From contig LSYV01000020.1 of assembly GCA_001584585.1 (NCBI GenBank), forward strand, positions 1,391,745-1,409,977: a stretch of DNA of 18,233 bases. The letters are read 5' to 3'. Position 1 is the first letter of the stretch, and every line of letters starts with the position of its first letter. The notes beneath the pieces were generated by a model. It ran no database searches and was not told where the DNA came from. It was given only the letters and a program-made list of their open reading frames with translations. Positions 10,500-18,233 of this stretch are shown here, piece after piece. The DNA comes from Gonium pectorale (lineage: Eukaryota; Chlorophyta; Chlorophyceae; Chlamydomonadales; Volvocaceae). The position numbers and the translations under genes are program-made.

Positions 10500-11309
10500 G
10501 TGACGCGTGGGGTGCGTGCAGACACATGCTCTGAGAGCCCCAGGTATATATCTTGGCAGGTGGTGCTGCCCGTGGCTGAATTGCTATGAAGGGTGAGGAC
10601 TGGCCGCCGGATGGCCCCTATGTGTTTGGAGGCAGCTGGATGCAGATACCGCTGCACGGGGTTGGCAGTGTGTTGTTCCAACCATCGGAGCGGCTGCGAC
10701 CCTGGTGCAAATATCGGATCGCCGCTAAAGCGCACGCTCTCCCTTGGGGCGCTAAATGCAAACGGCGTTGAGTTTCAAGCCAGGGCGTATTCAGGGCAGG
10801 CCACCCGAAAGGAATGTGTTGGTCCCACGCTCGAGGACCAAGGCGCTTATGAGGACAGGCTCTTATCAAGCATGACGGGCGTTTCGCCGCTATTCCCACA
10901 ACCTTACATCGGCGGTCTGCGTAAGTGTGCCTAACAATGCGGTGCTTACAATGGCGGTCTGCCTATGTGTGTATGCCTTAGTCCCCGAACTGCAGCAATG
11001 CTAACGGACGGTCCCCACCATCAAGCCTGGTGGCGGTAAGCGGGACGTTCTAGAAACGAGAACGGAGACAGAAAAGCTACCTATACGGACACGCTGTTGT
11101 GCCACCTAGCCCACGGCGTTGCGCCTTCAACCTGCACTGGGCGCGATTATGCTGCTTACATGCTGCATCTGCAACCGCGCATAGCCATCCAGCATGCATG
11201 AATCTCTACCTGACTAATGTCGCCATAAGACGACGGTAACAAAGGCAACATGTTATCCTGACGAAGCGGGCCTCCCCAAGTGAGCATCCCTGCCCATCTC
11301 CAGAGGCGT
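10500..11309 (+). other. Intergenic region with an unassigned open frame (10593-10921)
   Basis: This lies between the 3' ends of two convergent genes. A plus-strand frame from ATG 10593 stays open past 10900 and meets a consensus donor (C then GTAAGT, intron from 10921). It includes a segment reading KECVGPTLEDQGAYED, which loosely recalls the VGP...GAY repeat core of the upstream gene. I could not build a full gene: no secure upstream or downstream exon joins it in phase. It may be a decayed or alternative exon, a separate small gene, or chance. The rest (10980-11309) shows nothing recognisable. Confidence 0.3.
10911..10978 (+). repeat. Imperfect 42-bp spaced duplication
   Basis: GGCGGTCTGC at 10911-10920 recurs at 10953-10962. 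After each copy the sequence stays similar (GTAAGTGTGCC against CTATGTGTGTATGCC). It looks like a small local duplication overlapping the possible donor at 10921. Confidence 0.5.
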
Positions 11310-11314
11310 TTACA
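11310..11314 (-). terminator. TGTAA polyadenylation signal of the membrane-anchored protein gene
   Basis: TTACA on the plus strand reads TGTAA on the minus strand. It lies about 60 bases beyond the stop of the minus-strand gene ending at 11375. Confidence 0.6.
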
Positions 11315-11374
11315 TTCGCACCGGCCCTCAGCCACTCCTGGACACGGTAACCACCGCCTAGATCAACACTCTAT

Positions 11375-12297
11375 TCACTTGCGGTAGCGGAGCACGTCGT
11401 TGAGCGCCTCCTCCATGGCCACCTTCATGCCGCGGCTGCCCGTGAAGCGGATGAGCGTCTTAACCGCCACAGCGCGCTCTGGGGATGCCAGCCGCGGCTG
11501 GCCCTGCCTCTCCAGCATGCCATCCAGGTCGCCCAGGACCACCGCCCACTCGTCGTCCATTTCCTCGGCTCCGTAGGCGTCAGCCAGGGAGACCATGCGC
11601 TGGTGCGTCGGCTGCTTCTGCACCGGGGTCTTCTGCTCTGCGGGCTGCTGCTGGAGCGATGCAGGCTGGGGCTGGGGCGCCGGCTGCTGCTCCGGCTGGG
11701 CGATGGAGTTGAGGTTGCCGGGTCCGTAGGCGAAGGGCTGGGTGGGCGGCGGCCTGGTGGGCGTGACGGCGTTGGAGAACTGCCCGGAGAGCGCGGTGCC
11801 GGGCGTGGCAGACGTTCCCGCCGGGCGCATAATGTTCAGGACAACCGAGCCGTGGCCCCCCAGCGCAGCGGTCGCCTCAGGACTCAGGCACACTGACATG
11901 TTGGCGCTGTTCTTCACACCCACAGCAGACTTGCGAGACTTGACCATGCTGGTGGCTAGGGGGCTGTAGAGGACGTCGTCTTGAGGCGACACGGGCTGTG
12001 TATCGAGGTTCACATGAGAGGGGAATGTGTCCACGCCGGGGCGCGTGTGCGCCTTCTGGGGAGTCCCCGACTTGCTTGCCTGTGAGGATAGGCGGGTAGA
12101 GATGGGTCAAGAGGACGGTAGTGACTGTAGTGACAATGGAATGCGGCTTGCAACAGGGGAGCGATACCGACTTCCGTGCGCACCATCATGCTGCGAGGCG
12201 TAAGGAGGCGCATGACCACCACCGCGACCGCGACACCTAGGCAGAAGCCTATGCTAATACCGATGCCGATGCCGGCACCAGCTGCGAGCTCGCCCAT
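11375..12297 (-). CDS. Hypothetical membrane-anchored protein with Gln/Pro-rich linker
   Basis: I do not recognise the family. Two exons, 12297-12184 and 12079-11375, join in phase (donor GTGCGC, acceptor CTCACAG) and give 272 residues ending in TGA. The first exon holds the start ATG and a hydrophobic, glycine-rich helix (about residues 5-29, with repeated GxG spacing such as GAGIGIGISIG) followed by Arg (MRLLTPRS). This suggests a single N-terminal anchor with the rest in the cytosol by the positive-inside rule. Then come a Ser/Thr-rich region, a Pro/Gln-rich linker (about 145-190), and a C-terminal charged helical segment (about 205-272) containing DDEWAVVLGDLDGMLE and ALNDVLRYRK. The C-terminal part is the most likely folded domain. 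Longer upstream frames begin at non-ATG codons and were not used. The exon model is firm; the function is unknown. Confidence 0.75.
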
Positions 12298-12443
12298 CGG
12301 TGTGTCTAGGCAGGCCGACGCTGTAGTCTGTATACGCCTCAGCCAAGTAAACGATCGAGCGCTGCCAATCGGACAAGAAGCGAAGAAGGCGTTTGTACCT
12401 TTGGAAGGCAAGACGCCCTTGTGAGGCAACTCAGTACAATAAG

Positions 12444-12451
12444 CTATTTAT
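12444..12451 (-). promoter_or_regulatory. TATA-like box for the membrane-anchored protein gene
   Basis: On the minus strand this reads ATAAATAG, about 147 bases upstream of the start codon at 12297, which leaves a leader of roughly 115 bases. It stands in an A/T-rich island within GC-rich surroundings. Confidence 0.45.
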
Positions 12452-12459
12452 GAATGGCA

Positions 12460-12468
12460 TATATATAA
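12460..12468 (+). promoter_or_regulatory. TATA box facing the plus strand (TATATATAA)
   Basis: A clean TATATATAAG lies about 150 bases before the ATG at 12615, with only eight bases between it and the oppositely facing TATA-like box. Together they suggest a compact divergent promoter. Confidence 0.45.
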
Positions 12469-12614
12469 GACGAGATGCACGCAGCTGAGTGTCCCTCGAC
12501 AATTTTAAAATCCTTGGATCCGTGGATCAGGACCGACCTCGCTCCGCTTGCCCCCCCCCCCCCGCCTCGCCCCCGCTCTGATGTGCATTCCACATCATTA
12601 CACTGCCGACCGCC

Positions 12615-13458
12615 ATGGTCATCAAGTAAGATTTAGGAGTGGCACAGTTGCGGAACTGAAAGTCTGAAAATTCTAAGGCCCCTTCACCTGCCCCTTCACC
12701 CTCTCAGGTCTTTCCCTTTGGTTCTTGACAGGTGCGTTAAAGGACTAATTACCCGGCCGGGTGCTCTCCCCTGGTGCCCAGCCGCGCACGGGTTATTGAA
12801 TACATGGACTACATCGAGCGCAGACGGTTTCTGACTCCGTGTTTCTGTCGTCCATTCCAGGTCTGTATTACGCCGATCGGTGTTTCGGGGGTGCCGGCTG
12901 GGCGACCCGCGAATGGTAACCGCTGGCCGCCGATGGACTGGCCCCTTCGTCGACCGCTTGCCGGATCCTCTACTTATCGTCAGGTAACTATTCTGGTAAC
13001 ACACCGGGAGGGCTCGTCTGCTCGTATACCTCGCCCGCCATGCCCTGTACTCGGCGCCCTGCTGGAAACATCACACCCTCGGGGTGTGTATGTCCGTAGA
13101 GGCTGCCTTCCCCGTGTCTGGTTCTCTTTTTTTGACTACATCATGTAGAACACACTCGGCTCCATTATATCCATCTGTCTGCGTACCAGTGCGACAGGTA
13201 GGGCGTCGGGGCGGGCCCTTGCGTGCGCTTGAGTGCGGTTCAGTCCTGCACGCGTTCACTGCAGGGACCCGCTCATCTGTTTTGTTTCAGCGCATCATAT
13301 TGCTGTTGGGTGACATGGCTCTCACGATGTGCACGGGTTGGCATCCGGCTCCTGAAGGCATTCGTTTGCATTTCAGTGTCATGAAAAAAGAAAAACCTTC
13401 ACAGAAAGAGGCTGTCATGCTATATCGTGTGACCGTCATGTGGTGTGACGAGCACTGA
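12615..13458 (+). CDS. Possible short, heavily spliced gene of unknown function
   Basis: Tentative. An ATG in good context (CCGCCATGGTC) starts an 11-base exon ending at a GTAAGA donor (12626). The next exon, 12708-12731, follows a CCTTCACCCTCTCAG acceptor and ends at GTGCGT. A third begins at 12861 after TTTCTGTCGTCCATTCCAG. Phases agree, giving a protein starting MVIKSFPLVLDRSVL. A last exon probably starts at 13291 after TTTTGTTTCAG; in one phase it reads RIILLLGDMALTM and ends WCDEH at TGA 13456-13458. The donor of the third exon is unresolved: 12916 is compatible with this last frame, while 12984 gives another. A TATA box lies upstream and a TGTAA 87 bases after the stop. I recognise no family, and it could be a non-coding transcript or remnant. 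Confidence 0.33.
12751..12762. repeat. 12-bp perfect palindrome ACCCGGCCGGGT
   Basis: This is a perfect self-complementary site inside the predicted second intron of the possible gene at 12615. No known function is assigned. Confidence 0.5.
13072..13088. repeat. Hairpin-forming inverted repeat (7-bp stem, 3-base loop)
   Basis: CACACCC and GGGTGTG flank a TCG loop. The stem is perfect but short and isolated. It lies in the probable last intron of the possible gene and may be chance. Confidence 0.45.
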
Positions 13459-13544
13459 GAACTGTTGCTGGTCAGTTAGAGGCATTTGGGTAGAGGCAGT
13501 CGACAGCACAGTAGTGGGCGTGACAGCAGGCCCACAGTTGGCAC

Positions 13545-13549
13545 TGTAA
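13545..13549 (+). terminator. TGTAA polyadenylation signal on the plus strand
   Basis: TGTAA within the A/T-rich stretch CACTGTAAATGTATAATAAA, 87 bases after the TGA at 13456. It supports a plus-strand transcription unit ending here. Confidence 0.45.
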
Positions 13550-13558
13550 ATGTATAAT

Positions 13559-14456
13559 AAACTCTTGATAACCACGGGAACGCGAGGTTTATTGCATGTG
13601 GGGGGCCCTGAAAGGTGCCATCCGCCTTTTGGGCGACAACGCGCAGCAGTATGCCGCTCTTCCCCCCTTCAAGGCCCGTGCCAAGGTCCGTGCTAGCTTG
13701 CAAATACGTCACCGGTAAAACGGATCCTCAAAATGTAGGACATGCGCCAATCATACTGTCCGGCTGGCAACACGCCGCGTGCCCACGAACCGGCATACGC
13801 GACCTGCTGGCGGTGCCTTGCGCAATCACAACATAACGCACAGATCAGGACTCATCAATAGATACACCAGTAGGGCTAGCAGTACAACTGGTCAGATGTC
13901 GATGACAGCAATCCCCAGCGTCCTGGCATTTCGCTTGATGCAGGTGGAACTTGCGCCACTACCAAATGTAGGCGGTGGGGCAGTGCAGCTGCCTCCAGGC
14001 TGTCGATCAGCGCGCTCATCCTAAACACCGTTGCCCCAGCACCGCACTGCAAGCCGCAGCCCTGTAAAGGAACGGGAGACAAGGCGAAGCGTAAGAATGA
14101 CTGCCCCTGGGTGAGCGTACCGATGACGTCCTGTTGCAGCCTGGAACGGTTCTACAAGCAAGGCCGGCCACCATCGGGCACGGCAGCCCAAGGCTGCCGC
14201 CAAAGCGCCATGCTACTTGCCTTCGACGTGGTCAGAAGCGCCTTCGGAATGTGGCCTTCGTACGCAGGAAGCACACCGCTACAGACGGCCGAGAGGCGAC
14301 AACGGTGGACTGCGACTTTGCACTGCACGCTGAAACACGGGGCAGCAGTTGGGTCGGCATACCAGGCAGAGCACATGCGGAAGGGCGGTCCGCACGTTCC
14401 CGCCAGACGCACCTGCTGGAAGTGACTACAATGTAGACAGGAATTCGGGCAACGGC
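13559..14456. other. Region without a confident gene; orphan minus-strand exon-like segment
   Basis: Nothing here can be assigned with confidence. On the minus strand a strong acceptor (TTGTCTCCCGTTCCTTTACAG) precedes an open segment from 14061 to a TAG at 13876, containing MSALIDSLEAAALPHRLHLV. A second acceptor-like CGTTCCAG and a GTACGC donor bound a possible 20-base exon near 14120-14140. These could be 3' UTR exons of the coiled-coil gene, which ends upstream on the same strand, or a small separate gene. Composition is less GC-rich than in CPSF2. Confidence 0.3.
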
Positions 14457-14461
14457 TTACA
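14457..14461 (-). terminator. TGTAA signal just after the coiled-coil gene
   Basis: On the minus strand TGTAA begins only about 11 bases beyond the TGA at 14472. That is very close for this lineage, so either the 3' UTR is very short or the true signal lies further on after a UTR intron. Confidence 0.35.
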
Positions 14462-14471
14462 GGATAAGCAC

Positions 14472-17400
14472 TCAGGAGGACGCCTTAAGGGCGGCCGCTA
14501 GACAGCGTTCAAGCTGGTGAATCTCCTGCAAGGTGGGACAAGGAAGGCCCGCATGATGTTAAACTGTAGACGCTCAGTGCAATCCCATACGCAATTTAGC
14601 GTGCTTATGTCAAACCAGCGCTTCCGCACTCTACCGTCCATCTGATTACCTTAACTCTAGTACTTGCGGACAGCTCCCACAGACGCAAGGCATGGTACTT
14701 CCACTACGGTATGCCGTGCCCAGCACAGCAAGCAGGAGTGTGTACGCCGCAGCTCCCCATATCTGACGCGCAGGTTATCAGCACCGAGCCTCCACGCTAG
14801 CCCAGAAGCAGGAATAAGTAATGGTTACGCTCCCGTCCCCATCTCCCTCACCCGCAGGTCGCTCAGCCGCATGCTCTCTAACGCCTGCATGCGTCGCAAT
14901 TGCGACATGAGCGCCCTGGATGCCGCAACCTGTTCGCGCCGCACAGACTGCAGCGCCTCGCGCGTTGCGGCGCTTTCCTCGGCAGCCTGCAGCGCGGCAG
15001 CCTGTGCCGCCTCCTCCCGCGTGCGGCTGTAGGCGTCGCCGCCTCCCGCCGATATCGTGGCCAAGAGCTGCGACCTGACGGCCACATTCTCTGCGCGGAG
15101 CGCCTGCACAGGAACCGAAATGCACGTGAACGCTGCATTATGTATCGCACAACAATGTGCAATCACGCCCGATGCGGCGACCCACGCCGCACCTTGCAAG
15201 TTGCCTCCATCGCCTCCATTCGCTCCTCCGCTGCCACCCGTCCTTGCTGTGCTGCCACCAGCTCCGCCTGCAGCTGGGATGCCGCCTCCACCTGAGCCAC
15301 GAGCTCGCCGCGCAGGTCCGCCAGCCTGTAACAAACGCACCCGCAGAGCATTGAACCCCTAGGACCACATGCAGTCTTACCATCCATGTCTGCCCGAATG
15401 CCATCCCTTAGGCGCTGATGGCGTGCGTTAACCAAATGCCTGACCGGCTAACCACAGACGACTCGCAGCATTAAGGAGGCGTACCGCACCTCTGCTGCAG
15501 GTCAACAACCATTTGCGCCTCACGATTCGCGTCCCGCTCCGGTGGCCGCTGATCCGTGTTGCAGTGGGTAGGCTGGGCGCAAGGCGTACAGCAGCAACAG
15601 CAGCCACTGTTGTGGCAGCAGCTGCAAAGGCGCGGCACATTGCGAAGGGGGCCAGGTCGATGGCATAGATGGGGACCCAAGCTCTGCATCCTTCGCCCTT
15701 GCTCTCGGTAGCAGTTTACGGTTTTGCTGCCGTTTCGCTGTTGAGTTTCGGTCGTCATACGTGGCCTGCGCTTGCAGATACATGCTGTCGCTGCCACACA
15801 GGTGCGCCAGGCAGCCCGGCATCATGCGACCACCCGACGAGGAACAGAGGGTTGCATTGGTAAGGACGGCAAAGGATATTTTGGGAGCCTGCAATACTGA
15901 GCGGGCACCCACTTGTCAACCGTCGCTGCGTCTTCAGCGTCCCTGAGCCGGTGCTCCAGTTCAGCGACACGATGGCGCGCCTCCGCTGCGGCGGCGGCCA
16001 GGGGTCGCACGTCCGCGACCCGGGCCTCCAGCGCGCGGCACCGCTTGAAGAGTTGATCCAACAGCCGCATCTGGTCTTGCGCCTGGGGTGCCAAACCAAG
16101 GGCTGGTTGCTGGCTTACAGCCCCTCTACCCTGTGCACCCTTCGCAGAGGCCAGCGGCTACCATGTATGGAATTTACGAAGAGTCCGCATCGGCTGGGCC
16201 GTGCCGGATGGGCCGTGAAAGTCAAAATGTGTAATGCACTGCGCCATGATTCGCATGTCGGACACGTAGGATGGCGGATGGGCAGTCCTCCAGGTGGCAC
16301 TCCTAGCCTCACCTTGGCGTCTAGGAAGGCTTCCGCCCGCTGCACCTCCCGCACCGCCGCCGCCTTGACCTGCTCAAGCACCTGCGAGGCCTTGGCCTGC
16401 GCCGCCGCCAGCCGCTCCTGGGCCGCCCTCTCCTGCGCCGCCAGCTTGACGCGGCAGTCCTCCTTGAGGGCAGCCAGCCGGTCGCGGTACATGGCCTCCA
16501 CCCGTAGCAGCTGCTGGCTGGAAAGCGAGTGGGGTTTGGGTTATCGTATGAGCGGGTAGGGCGTATGACTCACATCCTGGTCAGGGTGGTTATGGGAGGA
16601 TGACGACCTGAGGCCCGCGTTGTTACGATGCTCGATCGAGCTTACAGACGCAATGGGGGAGGTGTTTCCGGCGGGCCCAGGGCTGCAGCGATGCGATTGG
16701 TACATTGTGCGCACCTGACGCTCTCGGCGGTCACCGAGCTTGCTTGAAGCCGATGCACCTCCTGCTCAAGCTGCTCGCAGCGCTGCTGCCATTGCGAAAT
16801 GGCAGTGTTTCTGTCTGTGAGCTGACTGTTGAGTTCGGCCACCAAGGATTCCAGGTGGGCCTTCTGTGAGCGCATCCTACACGATGGAGCCCACCGGAAG
16901 TGGTTAACATAATTAAGCGTTATCATGAACATCCCCGCTCGGGTCGAGGCGCAAGACAAGCAGATTACACACGTCGGGGTGCTGTCTCAGCTGGGGCCTC
17001 CTCACCTGTTGCACTGGCTTGATGCGGAGGCCTGCGATGCCTGGGCAGCGTCAAAATCGTGCTGGAGTTGCTGTATATGCTTGCGGCTGTCATTGAGCTG
17101 CTTTTGGAGGTCCACACTGGACGTCTCTCGCTTGTTGGCGTCAGAGCTGATGCGCTTGAGGTCTTGGCGGGCCTGCGCCAGCTTGCTCTGCGGAGGAAGG
17201 GTTGGGCAGCACCACGAGCGGACGCTAGGATACCGGTGACCGCATACCGCTGTGGCACAATGAGGGCGCTCACACTACACCCCATTTTCATACACATCAT
17301 CGCCTCGGCCCCCACACGTACGGCACCACACGCGTATCCACGGGTTGGCAGTGCAGCCAGTGCCGTGGACGCTGGCGTATGGCTGTCCAACGCGGTAGCG

Positions 17401-17859
17401 CCCCCCGCAAGCCCGATTCCCAAAGGCATCGCCCCTTGCCACACCTGCAAGTCGGTTACAATCTTCCCCAGAAGCTTGTTCTCCGCCAGCACGTCCTCCA
17501 AGGTCAAACGGCAGCGATTGGCCTCCTCGCTCCTCGCCCTTGGAGCGCTGCAGCATCTCACTGTCGCATCCGTTGGTCTAGGAATCCCGCTGCGAGCCTT
17601 TTGCAAGCTATGGCCGCAAGAAGGGCTCGGCAAGGGGTGGGAGGCACGCGGCTGTGGTATTACGTTCGACATCGTGCTTGCGACGACCCGACAGCTAGCA
17701 CTCTGCCCTACTGTAAATTGCCTACCCTGAGAGCTGAGCTTGATGGAGATTGCAAAATGCCAAAGTGGCAATTGCACTGGAGGCGCAAAGAGAGTTCCGG
17801 TTCCAAACGTATGAATTGGTGAAAGTTAGTCCCGACCTGTAGTTCCCCAGCAGGTTCAT
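14472..17859 (-). CDS. Coiled-coil protein, multi-exon, function unknown
   Basis: Minus-strand exons in order: 17859-17837, 17776-17726 (both tentative), 17547-17445, 17187-17006, 16876-16715, 16517-16313, 16082-15913, 15621-15490 (acceptor uncertain), 15325-15193, 15103-14852, 14525-14472. All phases agree and give about 488 residues ending in TGA. Nearly the whole protein is heptad-like and rich in Ala, Gln, Glu, Arg and Leu: RLTLEDVLAENKLLGKIVTD, LQKQLNDSRKHIQQLQHDF, WQQRCEQLEQEVHRLQ, RLLDQLFKRCRALEARV, VAELEHRLRDAED, LVAQVEAASQLQAELVAAQQ, ending EIHQLERCLAAALKASS. A Cys-rich stretch (about residues 300-319, nine Cys) interrupts the coil if the 15621 acceptor is right. There is no signal peptide, membrane helix or enzyme motif. 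Structural, cytoskeletal or centriolar roles are possible but unproven. Reading through the GTGAGG donor at 14851 would give a different short C-terminus ending at TAA 14825. Confidence 0.72.
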
Positions 17860-17895
17860 CAATCAGTATGATAAGGCAAGCAGATGATGACATCA

Positions 17896-18233
17896 TCACG
17901 CCTGCACGAAACCCTGCCGGCCCCGCTGCATCACGCGCTTGGCCCCGCCCATCCCAATGCCCCTTCCCCCAGCAGCACGTCCATCCGTCACGTCAAAAAC
18001 CAATGAGGACAATCGCAAGGGCCAACCTGTGAACAGGAGACTGTCAACGGGGAGCCCTTCCTTGGTGCGTGTCAACCTTGCAGGATGCATCTCCTCCAGC
18101 CACGCCAGCACCTGCGCCCCCTCACCCGCCCTGCGGTCCCACCGGGCGCGCGCCCGCTCCGCCGCCGCCCGCCAGTCCACGGGGCAGCCCTCCGCCGCCA
18201 GCCACCGCAGCGCCGCCAGCGGGCAGCGAGCGT
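17896..18233 (-). CDS. Ankyrin-like repeat protein, 3' end only
   Basis: The minus-strand frame is open from the window edge. It reads CPLAALRWLAAEGCPVDWR, then a charged helix and GAQVLAWLEEMHPAR. The pattern of L-x-x-L-R-W-L-A-A-E-G-C-P followed by an Ala-rich helix and V-L-x-W-L is typical of the divergent ankyrin-type repeats abundant in volvocine algae, which serve as protein-binding scaffolds. About one and a half repeats are visible. After PAR the sequence loses this character (SLLFTGWPLRLSSLVFDVTD, then Gly/Arg-rich) up to a TGA at 17896-17898. This tail may be a real C-terminus or intron read-through, with a possible weak donor just after PAR. The 5' end lies outside the window, and the specific partner is unknown. 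Confidence 0.6.
   Translation of the reverse strand, partial: ARCPLAALRWLAAEGCPVDWRAAAERARARWDRRAGEGAQVLAWLEEMHPARLTRTKEGLPVDSLLFTGWPLRLSSLVFDVTDGRAAGGRGIGMGGAKRVMQRGRQGFVQA

Noticed and set aside
12010..12429. 139-codon minus-strand frame as a separate gene
   Set aside because: It begins at a non-ATG codon and reads through the donor at 12183. Only 12297-12184 of it belongs to the spliced membrane-anchored protein.
12550..12570. Long C run as a regulatory element
   Set aside because: It is a homopolymer in GC-rich DNA with no further support, and its length is prone to sequencing error.
12430..14460. Mobile element or LTR between the two minus-strand genes
   Set aside because: I looked for terminal repeats, target-site duplications and transposase or reverse-transcriptase motifs and saw none. 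The splice-site pattern is better explained by a small gene.
16965..17777. 270-codon minus-strand open frame taken as one protein
   Set aside because: Only the segment 17547-17445 is in the coding frame. The rest is intron or a shifted reading of the neighbouring coiled-coil exon (17187-17006), where the true frame gives heptads.
1..18233. CRISPR array, tRNA, rRNA, bacterial operon or phage genes
   Set aside because: There are no regularly spaced repeats, no cloverleaf or rRNA core sequence that I could recognise, and all supported genes are spliced eukaryotic genes.

Overview
The window looks like nuclear DNA of a volvocine green alga (Chlamydomonas/Volvox/Gonium-like). The evidence is the high GC content, dense short introns with GTGCGG/GTGAGG-type donors and pyrimidine-CAG acceptors, coding exons with C/G-ending codons and Ala/Gly/Pro low-complexity inserts, and TGTAA polyadenylation signals just beyond several genes. 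No bacterial genes, CRISPR array, tRNA, rRNA or intact mobile element was seen. Genes were rebuilt by hand-splicing exons on the basis of donor and acceptor sites, matching phase and protein sense.

Layout. (1) 303-6839, plus strand: the last 13 exons of CPSF2 (CPSF100), the inactive metallo-beta-lactamase/beta-CASP subunit of the pre-mRNA 3'-end processing complex; its 5' part lies outside the window. (2) 7539-10279, plus strand: a complete six-exon gene for a 395-residue SHIPPO / sperm-tail PG-rich repeat protein, a probable axonemal microtubule protein related to STPG1/MAPO2. (3) 10500-11309: no firm gene, but an unexplained open frame ends at a perfect GTAAGT donor. (4) 11375-12297, minus strand: a two-exon gene for a 272-residue protein with an N-terminal glycine-zipper membrane anchor and no recognised family. 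(5) 12444-12468 looks like a divergent promoter with TATA boxes facing both ways; on its plus side 12615-13458 may be a short, heavily spliced gene ending near a TGTAA at 13545. (6) 13559-14456: mostly no gene, with one orphan minus-strand exon-like segment. (7) 14472-17859, minus strand: an about 11-exon coiled-coil protein gene. (8) 17896-18233, minus strand: the 3' end of an ankyrin-like repeat gene that runs off the window.

The genes do not form a pathway. CPSF2 is a housekeeping RNA-processing factor, the SHIPPO protein points to cilia, the coiled-coil protein could be cytoskeletal or centriolar but carries no diagnostic domain, and the anchored protein is unassigned. No new defence or mobile system was found. 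The points most worth a second look are the possible short gene at 12615-13458, the orphan exons at 10593-10921 and 13876-14061, the Cys cluster in the coiled-coil protein, and the G-rich-start/C-rich-end architecture of the CPSF2 introns.
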